From positions 372,001 to 436,000 of the forward strand of contig NZ_VFML01000001.1 of the NCBI RefSeq assembly GCF_006715045.1: a DNA stretch of 64,000 nt, in the 5' to 3' direction. The notes beneath the pieces are model-generated. The model was not told where the DNA came from, searched no databases, and was given only the letters and a program-made list of their open reading frames with translations. Within the stretch, counting starts at the first letter, position 1; every line of letters starts with the position of its first letter. Below are positions 10,055 to 18,145 of the stretch, one piece after another. The translations under genes were made by a program, and so were the position numbers. This DNA comes from Amycolatopsis cihanbeyliensis (GTDB taxonomy: Bacteria; Actinomycetota; Actinomycetes; Mycobacteriales; Pseudonocardiaceae).

Positions 10055-11175
10055 GTGCCGTGTGCGGCCCGGACGCGGAGGTACTCACCCGCGACCTCGG
10101 TTTCGACTGCCACGACGTCTCCCCGGTGGTCTCGATCCGCTTCCCCTGGGAACTCGCACACTGGACGATGCCGTTGCTCGAGCTGCTTGTCATCGGCGGC
10201 GCCGTTTTCGCCCTGGTGCACGCCGTCCGCCGCCACCGCGCGGGCGATCCGGTCAACCTGGCACTGTGGTGCGCCTCGCTTGTCTACCTCTTCGTGACCG
10301 AACCGCCGCTGTACTTCCCGGAGTGGTTCGGTCTCGACGAGCTGTACGGTTTCATCTTCGCCCACAACCAGTTCACCGTGCAGTTCATGGGGGACCGGTT
10401 GCCGCTCTACATCGTCGCGTTCTACCCGGTGATCAGTCAGGTCGCCTACGAACTCGTGCGGTCGCTCGAAATCTTCCGGCGCCGTGGCGCGCTGGCTGGG
10501 TCGGTGGCCGTCGCGTTGGTCTGCCAGGTGTTCTACGAGGTTTTCGATCACCTTGGCCCGCAGCTGAAGTGGTGGTCCTGGAACATGGACAACCACATCG
10601 TCAACCACCCCGCCATGGCGGCAGTGCCGCTGAACAGCATGCTGCTGTTCGCCTCCGTCTCGATGGCGGCCATGACCTATCTGGTCGTGCGTCTGGTCGG
10701 TGGCCCAGCGGCGGACGGTGGACCGCGACGCGGGTGGTCGCTGGTGCTGCGCACCGTGGTGGCCGGTGTCCTCACACCGCCGACCATGGCGGTCGCCGGC
10801 ATCCCGTCGGGCTTCTTCGGCGGGAACAATCCCAACACCACCGCGCAGGCCTGGGTTCTCGGCATCGAGCTGGCCCTGATCTGGCTGGCCGGCGCCTGGA
10901 TCGTCGTCTCGCACTTGAGGTCTCCGGACCCTGGGACGGACGAGCCCCTGTCCACCTTCGCCCGGTTCTACCCCGCCGTCTACCTGGGTGGAATGGCTGT
11001 GTTCTGGATCAGTGCCCTGCCAGCATACTTCGCAGCGGACGATGGCATCACCGGTGACGGCACCCCGGTCGGAAGCTGGCCTTACGCGTTCGCCTGCTTC
11101 CTCGGGGCTGGTCTGTTGCTGACCGCGCTGTATCGGAAGGGCCTCGCGCGCCGCAGGGCACCTGCCTCCGTCTGA
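10051..11175 (+). CDS. Polytopic membrane protein of unknown function
   Basis: 374 residues with about eight hydrophobic segments (for example PLLELLVIGGAVFALVHAV, LALWCASLVYLFV, GSVAVALVCQVFYEVF). I do not recognise the family. Polar and aromatic patches between helices (EPPLYFPEWFG, HNQFTVQFMG, WSWNMDNHIVNHP) are rich in His, Asp and Trp and could form a cofactor or metal site facing the membrane. Coupled by a 4-bp overlap to the FAD enzyme and followed after 19 bp by a TetR gene, so the three are one operon. A membrane-embedded partner of the FAD enzyme is a plausible guess only. Confidence 0.75.
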   Translation: MSAVCGPDAEVLTRDLGFDCHDVSPVVSIRFPWELAHWTMPLLELLVIGGAVFALVHAVRRHRAGDPVNLALWCASLVYLFVTEPPLYFPEWFGLDELYGFIFAHNQFTVQFMGDRLPLYIVAFYPVISQVAYELVRSLEIFRRRGALAGSVAVALVCQVFYEVFDHLGPQLKWWSWNMDNHIVNHPAMAAVPLNSMLLFASVSMAAMTYLVVRLVGGPAADGGPRRGWSLVLRTVVAGVLTPPTMAVAGIPSGFFGGNNPNTTAQAWVLGIELALIWLAGAWIVVSHLRSPDPGTDEPLSTFARFYPAVYLGGMAVFWISALPAYFAADDGITGDGTPVGSWPYAFACFLGAGLLLTALYRKGLARRRAPASV

Positions 11176-11194
11176 GTTTTCCCGCTCGGGGAAG

Positions 11195-11803
11195 ATGGAG
11201 CGCATGGGGCATCACGGATGGCAGGGCAACCCGCCCGGCACCGAGGTCGAGGCACGCCGTCGGATCGTCGTGGCGGCGACGGCGTGCCTCGACCGTGTGG
11301 GGCTCGCCAAAACCAACCTCTCCGACGTCGCCGCCGAGGCCGGCGTGACCCGGCAGACCGTCTACCGTTACTTCCCGGGCCTGAAAGACATTCTCCGTGC
11401 CGTTGCCCTGGCCGGTGTCGAGGAGTTCGCCGGGCGGATGGAACGCCACCTGGCTTCGTTCGGCAGCGCCGCGGAAGCTGCCGCGGAATCGGTGGTGTTC
11501 GCCGTCCGGACGATCCCCGACGAGCCCTACCTGGGCCTGCTCTTGCAGGCGGGCGAAGCCGACTTCTTCACCGACGGAGTCATCTCTTCCTTGTCCTTCT
11601 CCTATGGCGCGCGGATCCTCCGCAACGTGCCGGTCGACTGGCCCGCCGTCGGCGTCACCACCGACGAGGACCTCCAGGGACTCGCCGAGATCCTAATGCG
11701 ACTCTTCATGTCCTTTCTGCAGTACCCCTCGACGCCAGCGCTCACCGACGACGGACTGCGGACTCTCGTCCGCCGCTGGGTCGGACCAGCCCTCCGCGGC
11801 TAG
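11195..11803 (+). CDS. TetR-family regulator at end of FAD/membrane operon
   Basis: Up to 202 residues. The HTH is clear: NLSDVAAEAGVTRQTVYRYFPGLKDIL, preceded by EARRRIVVAATACLDRVGL. Several in-frame ATGs are possible (11195, 11204); the HTH starts near residue 20 from 11195, which is usual. As third gene of the operon it would autoregulate the FAD enzyme and membrane protein, most likely through the 20-bp inverted repeat at 8494-8546. The effector is unknown. Confidence 0.87.
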   Translation: MERMGHHGWQGNPPGTEVEARRRIVVAATACLDRVGLAKTNLSDVAAEAGVTRQTVYRYFPGLKDILRAVALAGVEEFAGRMERHLASFGSAAEAAAESVVFAVRTIPDEPYLGLLLQAGEADFFTDGVISSLSFSYGARILRNVPVDWPAVGVTTDEDLQGLAEILMRLFMSFLQYPSTPALTDDGLRTLVRRWVGPALRG

Positions 11804-12190
11804 ATCAACAATAGATTCACCTGCACCCAGGGACCGTCCAACGCGGTGGTGCGCAGCAGCCCCGGCGTTCCCCATAGCCAGACCACCACCACGACCATCA
11901 CCGCTCGTTCTGTTCGCGGTCATGGTCGCCCTTCGAAGGCCCCGAATGGGTTGTGACGGTGTGAGCCGACCGCACTTACCGGCAGGTCAGGTGTCGTTGT
12001 TCCGGGGGTGGGAGCGGATTACGACGGAAACCGGCAACCAGTGATCTTGAGTTGAACCTGCCGCAGGTGCGGTGCTGGGGCGGATCGGCGTCGGCTGCCC
12101 GACCAGGGACAGCGATGCGCAAACGCGGCCGGAGGCCCGATCTTGTGTCACCGTTCGCAGTGGACTTCGTCGCGTACCCGCTCAGATCGG
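11804..12190. other. Intergenic, no gene seen
   Basis: No frame shows credible codon bias or a recognisable domain. The right part leads into a 127-bp segment that recurs inverted near 44.7 kb, so at least the border is derived from a rearrangement. Confidence 0.5.
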
Positions 12191-12286
12191 TCAACGGCGC
12201 ACCCGATAGCGCAGGTGAAGCACCCGGTTGCCCTGGATCACCACGTCAGGATCCTCCAGCAGATGCTGCGCGTCGACCGACCCGAA
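12160..12286. repeat. Dispersed repeat, copy A (inverted copy at 44733-44838)
   Basis: 127 bp that match the reverse complement of 44733-44838 with one mismatch and one 21-bp length difference. The missing 21 bp in the other copy are bounded by the 7-bp direct repeat CGGGTGC. The segment is the 3' end of a dihydrofolate-reductase-domain gene plus about 30 bp after its stop. Confidence 0.85.
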
Positions 12287-12287
12287 T
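12191..12287 (-). pseudogene. 3' remnant of RibD/dihydrofolate-reductase-domain gene
   Basis: Minus-strand translation gives FGSVDAQHLLEDPDVVIQGN followed by RVLHLRYRVRR and a stop (TCA at 12191-12193). This is the typical C-terminus of small DHFR-domain (RibD C-like) reductases of actinomycetes. The upstream four fifths are gone and the sequence changes abruptly near 12287 into a TetR fragment on the other strand. A second remnant of the same gene type lies at 44.7 kb. Confidence 0.75.
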
Positions 12288-12784
12288 GCCACCGGCATCG
12301 ACGCGGTCGTGGAGCGAGCCGGTGTAGCCCTAGCCACGCTCTATAAGCAGTTCGGGGGCAAAGACCGGCTCGTGCCGCCTACCTCAAAGAGCGGGACCAT
12401 CGCTGGCGGGCGGACTGGGAGGCCGCCATCGCCACCACCACCGACCCGCGGCAGGGGGTTGTGGCGATCTGTGATGCCCTGGAGCAATGGTGGGGCACTG
12501 AGGGCTGTTACCGCGGCTGTGCGCAGGTCGACGCTGCTGTCGAGATCACCGACGCCGACCACCCCGCGATTGCTGCGATCACCCGACACAAGGCACACCT
12601 TCGCCAACGCCTGACCGAGCTCACGCGCGAGGCCGGCGCAGCCGAGCCCGAACAGACCGCAGCGGACATCGTGGTGATCTACGAGGGCACGATCACAGCA
12701 TTGCTGCTCCAACTCGTGCCCGAGCCCCTGCAGCGAGCACGCCGCCTGACCACCGAACTGCTCCCGACCGACGACAGAAGATGA
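12288..12784 (+). pseudogene. TetR-family gene, 5'-truncated and frameshifted
   Basis: The first part reads ATGIDAVVERAGVALATLYKQFGGKDRLV, the second half of a TetR helix-turn-helix. The reading frame is then lost at about 12374-12375 (GTGCCGCC where GTGGCCGCC would keep frame). The next frame continues as AYLKERDHRWRADWEAAIA and onwards to ELLPTDDRR and a stop at 12784, a normal TetR C-terminal domain. The first helix and start codon are missing at the junction with the DHFR remnant. It cannot make a functional repressor as written. Confidence 0.8.
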
Positions 12785-13118
12785 ACCGACCGTCGATCGT
12801 CCGTCTCGTACCTGATGGAAACGGGCAGCACGTACGGAAACGAACGTTCACGAGACACGCTCGCTTGCGTAAGGTTCCGCAGGTCACTTCTGTAATACCC
12901 GCCCCACCATCTACCGCCACCTCAGCGCTGGCTGCCAGCCCATCAGCGATGATCCGCTACTTTGCGGCTCGCGGGGAGCTTCGGGAGAACTGGGGCCGTG
13001 AAGCCGTCTTTCAAGTCCGCGAGAAAATGTCGCGGCGGGATGTCGAGAACCCGAGCGCCGCTCCGTCCCCGGAGTAGAACACGGCCACAATGGGCCGTAC
13101 CGCACTAAGGAGAACACG
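12785..13118. other. Intergenic with promoter of DGPF gene 2
   Basis: A 98-codon frame at 12781-13077 has poor codon bias and no domain. One short stretch in another frame (PTIYRHLSAG near 12900-12930) resembles a recombinase or TetR recognition helix and may be a further scrap. The useful signal is the promoter-like element at 13041-13067. Confidence 0.4.
13041..13067 (+). promoter_or_regulatory. Candidate ECF42-type promoter before DGPF gene 2
   Basis: TGTCGA (13041-13046), 17-bp spacer, CGTC (13064-13067), 51 bp before the DGPF start. Same architecture as the element before DGPF gene 1. Confidence 0.55.
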
Positions 13119-13529
13119 ATGGCCAAGTACCTGCTGCTCAAGCACTACCGGGGCGCGCCGGCACCGGTCAACGACGTGCCGATGGACCAGTGGACGCCGG
13201 AGGAGGTCTCGGCCCACATGCGGTACATGCAGGATTTCGCCGCTCGGCTCGAGGGCACCGGCGAGTTCGTCGACGGTCAGGCGCTCTCCCCGGAGGGCAC
13301 GTTCGTCCGCTACGACGGCGAGGGCAACCCACCCGTCGTCACCGACGGCCCGTTCGCGGAGACCAAGGACCTGATCGCCGGCTGGATGGTGATCGATGTC
13401 GAGACCTACGAGCGGGCGCTCGAGTTGGCCGGCGAGCTGTCCGCGGCTCCGGGTGCGGGTGGGAAGCCGATCCACGAGTGGCTCGAGGTGCGCCCGTTCC
13501 TGGGCGAGCCCCCGACCATCACGGAGTGA
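13119..13529 (+). CDS. DGPF/YCII-domain protein, partner of ECF42 (copy 2)
   Basis: 136 residues. The signature VVTDGPFAETKDLIAGWMVI matches the DGPF motif exactly. A strong ribosome site AAGGAG (13108-13113) precedes ATG 13119. The sigma factor starts 6 bp after its stop, so the two are cotranscribed. Probable regulon gene of the following ECF42 factor; molecular activity of this family is not established. Confidence 0.92.
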   Translation: MAKYLLLKHYRGAPAPVNDVPMDQWTPEEVSAHMRYMQDFAARLEGTGEFVDGQALSPEGTFVRYDGEGNPPVVTDGPFAETKDLIAGWMVIDVETYERALELAGELSAAPGAGGKPIHEWLEVRPFLGEPPTITE

Positions 13530-13535
13530 CGCACG

Positions 13536-14684
13536 GTGGACGAGGCCCTGCTGCGGACCCTCACGCCCACCGTGATCGGGATCCTCGTCCGTCGCGGAGC
13601 CGACTTCGCGGCGGCCGAGGATGCCGTGCAGGACGCACTGGTCGAGGCCATGCACGTGTGGCCGGCCGACGGTGTCCCCGACAACCCCAAGGGCTGGCTG
13701 GTCACCGTGGCCTGGCGCAAGTTCCTCGACGCCACCCGCGCCGATACCTCCCGGCGGCACCGTGAGGTACGCGTCGAGGCCGAGCCCGCGCCCGGCCAGG
13801 GCGAGGTGGTGGACGACACGCTCCGGCTGTACTTCCTGTGCGCGCACCCGTCCCTGACATCGGCCTCGGCCGTCGCGCTCACGCTGCGCGCGGTCGGCGG
13901 CCTGACCACGCGGCAGATCGCGCGGGCCTACCTGGTGCCGGAGGCGACCATGGCCCAGCGCATCAGCAGGGCCAAGCGGACCGTCTCATCCGTCCGGTTC
14001 AACCAGCCCGGGGGCGTCGCCACCGTGCTGCGCGTGCTCTACCTGATCTTCAACGAGGGCTACTCCGGCGACGTCGACCTGGCCGGCGAGGCGATCCGGC
14101 TCACTCGCCAGCTCGCGGCCAGGACCAACCACGAGGAGGTCGCGGGGCTGCTCGCGCTCATGCTGCTCCACCACGCACGGCGCCCGGCACGGACCGGCCC
14201 CGACGGCAGGCTCGTGCCTCTCGCCGAGCAGGATCGCGGCCTGTGGAACACCCGCCTGATCGCCGAGGGCGTCGATGTGCTCCAGGCGGCCCTCGGCCGC
14301 GACCGCCTGGGCGAGTTCCAGGCCCAGGCCGCCATCGCCGCGCTGCACGCCGACGCCCGGACCGTCGAGGAAACCGACTGGGTGCAGATCGTCGAGTGGT
14401 ACGACGAGCTGGTGCGCCTCACCGGCAGCCCGGTCGCCCGCCTCAACCGGGCCGTCGCGGTCGGCGAGGCCGACGGCCCACGGGCCGGTCTGGCCGCGCT
14501 GGCGGGGCTCGACCCGGCCCTGCCCCGCCACGCCGCCGCCACGGCGTACCTACACGAGCGTGACGGTGACCTGGTCACCGCAGCACGCCTCTACACCGAA
14601 GCCGCCCGATCAGCGCCCAACCTCCCCGAACGCGACCACCTCACGCGACAGGCCGCCCGGCTCAACGCGCGGCTGCGCGGTTGA
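13536..14684 (+). CDS. ECF42-type RNA polymerase sigma factor (copy 2)
   Basis: 382 residues from GTG 13536. Sigma-2 contains FAAAEDAVQDALVEAMHVWP and DNPKGWLVTVAWRKFLDATR; sigma-4 contains LTLRAVGGLTTRQIARAYLVPEATMAQRISRAK. The C-terminal TPR-like extension includes NRAVAVGEADGPRAGLAAL. This copy is shorter than the other two ECF42 factors (426 and 417 residues), mainly through a shorter linker between sigma-2 and sigma-4. No anti-sigma gene adjoins. A stem-loop terminator follows. Confidence 0.92.
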   Translation: MDEALLRTLTPTVIGILVRRGADFAAAEDAVQDALVEAMHVWPADGVPDNPKGWLVTVAWRKFLDATRADTSRRHREVRVEAEPAPGQGEVVDDTLRLYFLCAHPSLTSASAVALTLRAVGGLTTRQIARAYLVPEATMAQRISRAKRTVSSVRFNQPGGVATVLRVLYLIFNEGYSGDVDLAGEAIRLTRQLAARTNHEEVAGLLALMLLHHARRPARTGPDGRLVPLAEQDRGLWNTRLIAEGVDVLQAALGRDRLGEFQAQAAIAALHADARTVEETDWVQIVEWYDELVRLTGSPVARLNRAVAVGEADGPRAGLAALAGLDPALPRHAAATAYLHERDGDLVTAARLYTEAARSAPNLPERDHLTRQAARLNARLRG

Positions 14685-14707
14685 GCGGCGGGCATTCACC
14701 GACCCGA

Positions 14708-14734
14708 CGGGGACGGTCCGCTCGGCCGTCCCCG
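14708..14734 (+). terminator. Stem-loop terminator after ECF42 copy 2
   Basis: CGGGGACGG pairs with CCGTCCCCG (9 bp, perfect) around a 9-nt loop, 24 bp after the sigma-factor stop. No T-tract, as usual in high-GC actinomycetes. Confidence 0.7.
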
Positions 14735-14756
14735 GTGCCGCCCTGGCCGGCAGCGG

Positions 14757-15947
14757 CTAACCACTCGGCTGCTGCCGCGGGGTCTCGAGCGCGGCCGCGA
14801 CTCGTCGGCGCAGCGTCTCATCGTCGTCCTCGTCCGGCTCCGCCAGTGCCTCGGTCACCGCGGCGTGCAACTCCTCGAGCCGCCCGGTCAGCGCGGCCTC
14901 GGCGGTGGACCGTTCAGCCAACTCGCGGTCCAGCGCCGCGATGCGTTCGTGCAGTGGGCTCAGGGCGTTGGCGTAGTTCTGGGTCGCCTCGGTGAGCCGG
15001 CTTGTCAGCTCGTTGATCCGCTGGTCGGCGGCGACCTGCGCGGTGCGGAGCTGCTCGTCGAGTTCGGCGGTGCGGGTACGGAGCCGCTGCTGGTACTCCT
15101 CGTCCAGGCTCACCCGGAGCCGCCCGCGTTCCTGCTCCTCCTCGCGGCGTAGCTGATCGATCCGCTCGAGCGTGGTGGCGCGCTCACCGGCCAGGGTCGT
15201 CTGCAGTTCGGCGATCCGATCCTGCGCGGTGGCCGCCTGGTCGAGGGCGCGCTGGCGGTCCGCCTCGGCCCGGTCCCTTTCCTCCCGCGCCGCACGGCGA
15301 TCGTGCAGCGCCTGCTCCCGTTCCCGCTCGGCCTGCTCGGCCGCCTGCCGGGCACCGTCGCGTGCGGCCCGGTCGGCCTCGGCCTGCTCCCGTGCGCCTT
15401 CCGCCTCGGCCAGCGCCCGATCGCGCTCCGCGGCCGCGGCCGCGGCCCCCTCCTGTGCCTGCTGCCGGGCCTGCTCGGCCTCGGCCTTCGCGGTGAGCGC
15501 GGCGGCGGTCTCGGTCGAGGCCTGTTGCTGGAGCGCCGCGATCTCGGCGCGCACCGGGTCGAGCGTGCCGAGCAGGGCACCGAGCCGCTCGTCCAGCACC
15601 TGGGTGTCGATCCGGGTCATCGGCTGGTCCGGGCCGTACACGGTCAGCCAGATCTCGCGCTGCTCGTCCAGCATCGCGCAGCTGATGACCTTGGCACCCC
15701 ACCTGCCGTAGCGATCCGGATCGGCGGCGCAGTACGGGGTCGGTCGGCCGCCACGGGACGGCAGTGGGGGCAGCGACCGGCCGCAGTAGGCGCACCAGGC
15801 GTCCTGTCCCGCCGCCAGCGCCCGCAGCGTGGCCTCCCGGCGCTCCTCCCTGTTGCCCTGGCGGACCGGGGGAGTCTCCGGAGGCGACGCGAGGTCCGCG
15901 TGGCCTTCGTCCTCGCCGTACTCGACCGTCTCATCAGTCACATGCAC
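14757..15947 (-). CDS. Cysteine-cluster plus long coiled-coil protein
   Basis: 396 residues, family not recognised. After an acidic leader, residues 50-90 hold a probable zinc site: WCAYCGRSLPP with C52 and C55, then C73 (PYCAADPDRYG) and C90. Residues about 125-375 are a near-continuous Ala/Glu/Arg/Gln coiled coil (for example ERDRALAEAEGAREQAEAD). The C-terminus is acidic (EPDEDDDETLRRR). The layout recalls KfrA-like DNA-associated coiled-coil proteins, but no HTH is visible, so that is only an analogy. Starts are GTG 15947 or GTG 15941. Its upstream region is unusually AT-rich. Confidence 0.8.
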   Translation of the reverse strand: MHVTDETVEYGEDEGHADLASPPETPPVRQGNREERREATLRALAAGQDAWCAYCGRSLPPLPSRGGRPTPYCAADPDRYGRWGAKVISCAMLDEQREIWLTVYGPDQPMTRIDTQVLDERLGALLGTLDPVRAEIAALQQQASTETAAALTAKAEAEQARQQAQEGAAAAAAERDRALAEAEGAREQAEADRAARDGARQAAEQAEREREQALHDRRAAREERDRAEADRQRALDQAATAQDRIAELQTTLAGERATTLERIDQLRREEEQERGRLRVSLDEEYQQRLRTRTAELDEQLRTAQVAADQRINELTSRLTEATQNYANALSPLHERIAALDRELAERSTAEAALTGRLEELHAAVTEALAEPDEDDDETLRRRVAAALETPRQQPSG

Positions 15948-16442
15948 ACCGTACAGGTTCGAGTTTTATATCTTAAACTGGGTGTTCTGTTTTCAAAATC
16001 CAAACTCGAAATCCAGGTGGATACATGTCTATCCTATGGATAAGGAGGATTATCTATATGATCAGAGGAGGTATCGGGGGAGCGCTGAGTGCCGCGCGCG
16101 GCGTGGGGTACCCGGGGGCGACTCGGCAGCCGGATGCCACACGGCGGGCGCCTTGGGGGAGTGGGGCCCGCAGGCCCCGCTACACGGCCCAGCTCTCCGG
16201 TTGCTCTATGGCCGGCCGCAAAATAGCCAGGCGTGTTGGTGGGTATCGCGCGCGGGACGGGGATGGGGATGCGGAGGGCTCGTCAGCGGCGGCCTGGCGG
16301 TGTTCCGACGGTCGCCGATTGACTCCGCTACGACCGGAGTGCGCTTTGGAGCAACCGGCTACCACGCGATCCCGATACCGTCCATCGGGCCTCTAGCTAT
16401 CCTGCCGCTACCTGAGCTCGTTGGCACGGCGGAGTTTTCCGG
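15948..16442. other. AT-rich intergenic region with dyads
   Basis: The first 110 bp are far more AT-rich than the surroundings. They contain a 9-bp inverted repeat TTCGAGTTT (15958-15966)/AAACTCGAA (16002-16010) and a 13-bp palindrome TATCCTATGGATA (16030-16042), followed by a strong Shine-Dalgarno AAGGAGG (16042-16048). The remainder is GC-rich without a recognisable domain. Confidence 0.55.
16058..16396 (+). CDS. Possible small ORF behind a strong ribosome site
   Basis: A 112-codon frame starting at ATG 16058, nine bases after AAGGAGG. The product is rich in Gly, Arg and Ala, starts MIRGGIGGALSAARG, and has no domain I recognise. Codon bias is not convincing. What argues for it is the AT-rich promoter-like region with dyads and the excellent ribosome site; what argues against it is composition. 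It could equally be non-coding. Confidence 0.3.
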   Translation: MIRGGIGGALSAARGVGYPGATRQPDATRRAPWGSGARRPRYTAQLSGCSMAGRKIARRVGGYRARDGDGDAEGSSAAAWRCSDGRRLTPLRPECALEQPATTRSRYRPSGL

Positions 16443-17225
16443 TCATGTGGCCAGGTCCAGCCATTCCCCGACGGCCAGCACGTATGCGCGCCGTCCGGCG
16501 TGCGTGCGGAACTCGTTCTCCGGGTCGGAGACCTCGACGTAGCCCGCGATCTTGTCCGGCTGCTCCGCCTCGTAGTGCATCGGCACCGCGTACCGGGCGT
16601 CGAGGATCTCCGCGGCCGCGGCGGCCTGCCTCGGGTCCATCGCGGCGGGCAGCGGGCTCGGCGGCTGCAGGTGCGGCGCGTCGACCACCGCGCCGTTGGC
16701 GGGCAGGAACACCGCGTCGAACGGGCTGAACCGGCGCGCGATGAGCCACCAGTAGCCGTGGAACATCGTGTCGCCGCCGTGGAAGACTCGCTGCCCGTCG
16801 GCCCGCACCACCCAGTTCAGTTGCGGGTCGCCCAGCCCGTCGACGGAGGGGACCGCGGTGACGCGGAACGGCCCGACTTCGCGGGTGGACCAGGCATCCA
16901 CGACCTCGGCAGCCAGCCGGTGCAGGACCAGCTCGCGCTCGGCCGGCAGCGTCGTCACGTTGTCCACGTCGTCGCCGTGACCGGGCGCCGGCCGCAGCAC
17001 CGGCGCCCCTGGCGTCAGCGCGTCCGCGAGCGCGGACGCGTCGGTGTGGTCCCGGTGCAGGTGGGTGAGCAGTGCGGCGGTGGCCTTCCCGCTCGGCACC
17101 TCCAGCCCCTCGCCGTGCTTCCACCCCGTGAACAGCGGTGAGAGGTCCCGCACGTAGTCGATCACCAGTCGCTCGCCGCCTGCCTCGATCTCCAGACCGG
17201 CCCAGCCCAGTCGTCGCACCCGCAT
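16443..17225 (-). CDS. Metallo-beta-lactamase-fold hydrolase (UlaG/RNase Z-like)
   Basis: 260 residues. The zinc motif appears as LTHLHRDHTDASAL (HxHxDH). Further metal ligands are the Asp of FHGGDTMFHGYW and the His of VPMHYEAE, giving the UlaG-like beta-lactamase superfamily pattern. I chose ATG 17225 because the protein begins with strand MRVRRLGWAGLEIEAGGERL, as in this family. It is divergent from a TetR gene across a double operator, so it is probably induced when that repressor releases. Likely role is hydrolysis of a small ester, lactone or phosphodiester; substrate unknown. Confidence 0.85.
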   Translation of the reverse strand: MRVRRLGWAGLEIEAGGERLVIDYVRDLSPLFTGWKHGEGLEVPSGKATAALLTHLHRDHTDASALADALTPGAPVLRPAPGHGDDVDNVTTLPAERELVLHRLAAEVVDAWSTREVGPFRVTAVPSVDGLGDPQLNWVVRADGQRVFHGGDTMFHGYWWLIARRFSPFDAVFLPANGAVVDAPHLQPPSPLPAAMDPRQAAAAAEILDARYAVPMHYEAEQPDKIAGYVEVSDPENEFRTHAGRRAYVLAVGEWLDLAT

Positions 17226-17261
17226 CTCGCACTCCTTACGTCCCGGTGGTTGCCGCGAACG

Positions 17262-17307
17262 TAGCGTACGCGCGTTCGCTAACTCAATAGCGAACGTGCG
17301 TATGCTA
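17262..17307. promoter_or_regulatory. Double TetR operator between hydrolase and TetR genes
   Basis: TAGCGTACGCGCGTTCGCTA (17262-17281) and TAGCGAACGTGCGTATGCTA (17288-17307) are inverted copies of each other with 2 mismatches in 20. Each is itself an imperfect palindrome, i.e. two adjacent dimer sites 26 bp apart, ending 10 bp before the TetR ATG. Confidence 0.8.
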
Positions 17308-17317
17308 TTCTCGTCAC

Positions 17318-17920
17318 ATGTCACCGCGACGCTCAGTGGCCGAAGCGCGGGCCACCAGGGGCCGGATCCTCGGCCGTGCCGCCGAGATCGCCTCCGAGGA
17401 AGGGCTGGACGGCATCACCATCGGTCGGCTCGCCGAGGAGCTGGAGATGAGCAAGTCCGGGGTGCACAAGCACTTCGGCACCAAGGAGACGCTGCAGATC
17501 TCCACGCTGGACAAGGCGTTCGTGGACTTCTGGCACCGGGTGGTCGAGCCCGCACTGGCCGAGCCGCCGGGTCTGCGGCGGCTGCGCGCGGTGTGCGACA
17601 GGTCCGTGGGCTACCTGGAAGCGCCACTGCTGCCCGGCGGCTGCCTGATGACCGCGGCGCTCACCGAGTACGACGGCCGCCCCGGCCGGGTCCGCGACGC
17701 GGTGGCCGAGGTGTGGTCGCGCTGGCGGGGACAGCTACGGGCGGACCTGACCGCGGCGGTGGACAACGGCGAGCTACCCGCCGGGTTCGACATCGACCAG
17801 GCGCTGTTCGAGATCGTCGCCACCGGGCTGGCACTGAACGCGGCCATGCAGCTCCAGCACGACCGGGCGGCCGCGGGCCGGGCCCGCCGCGCGATCGAAC
17901 GGGCCTTGGACCAGTCCTGA
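17318..17920 (+). CDS. TetR-family repressor divergent from metallo-hydrolase
   Basis: 200 residues. HTH: GITIGRLAEELEMSKSGVHKHFGTKETL. The C-terminal domain contains LLPGGCLMTAALTEYDGRPG, typical of the TetR_C_16-like group. ATG 17318 is fixed by the operator that ends 10 bp upstream. It should control itself and the divergent metallo-hydrolase gene through the two palindromes between them. No downstream partner on the same strand. Confidence 0.9.
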   Translation: MSPRRSVAEARATRGRILGRAAEIASEEGLDGITIGRLAEELEMSKSGVHKHFGTKETLQISTLDKAFVDFWHRVVEPALAEPPGLRRLRAVCDRSVGYLEAPLLPGGCLMTAALTEYDGRPGRVRDAVAEVWSRWRGQLRADLTAAVDNGELPAGFDIDQALFEIVATGLALNAAMQLQHDRAAAGRARRAIERALDQS

Positions 17921-18145
17921 CCGCACGCCAGACCGGGCACTGGCCGAGCACGCGAAGCGAGAGGCCTACCCAGAGGCGATCGAGCAGGCCCCACCGACTT
18001 CGCCACCCTGGATACGACCGCCTGACCGCGTTCCTGTACGACCGGCTGCGCAGCAAGCACACCCGCAACCAGCGGAACAACCAAACGAGGTGGACCTTAC
18101 GCGGCACACCCCGAAACGCTTCGGTGCTCGTCGCCGGTCCCGAGA

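Noticed and set aside
12781..13077. 98-codon frame before DGPF gene 2
   Set aside because: Codon use and composition are poor, and the ECF42-type promoter of the next gene lies inside it.
16443..17225. Classing the metallo-hydrolase as an AHL lactonase
   Set aside because: HxHxDH is shared by the whole superfamily; the lactonase-specific neighbouring Tyr and second-domain pattern could not be confirmed.
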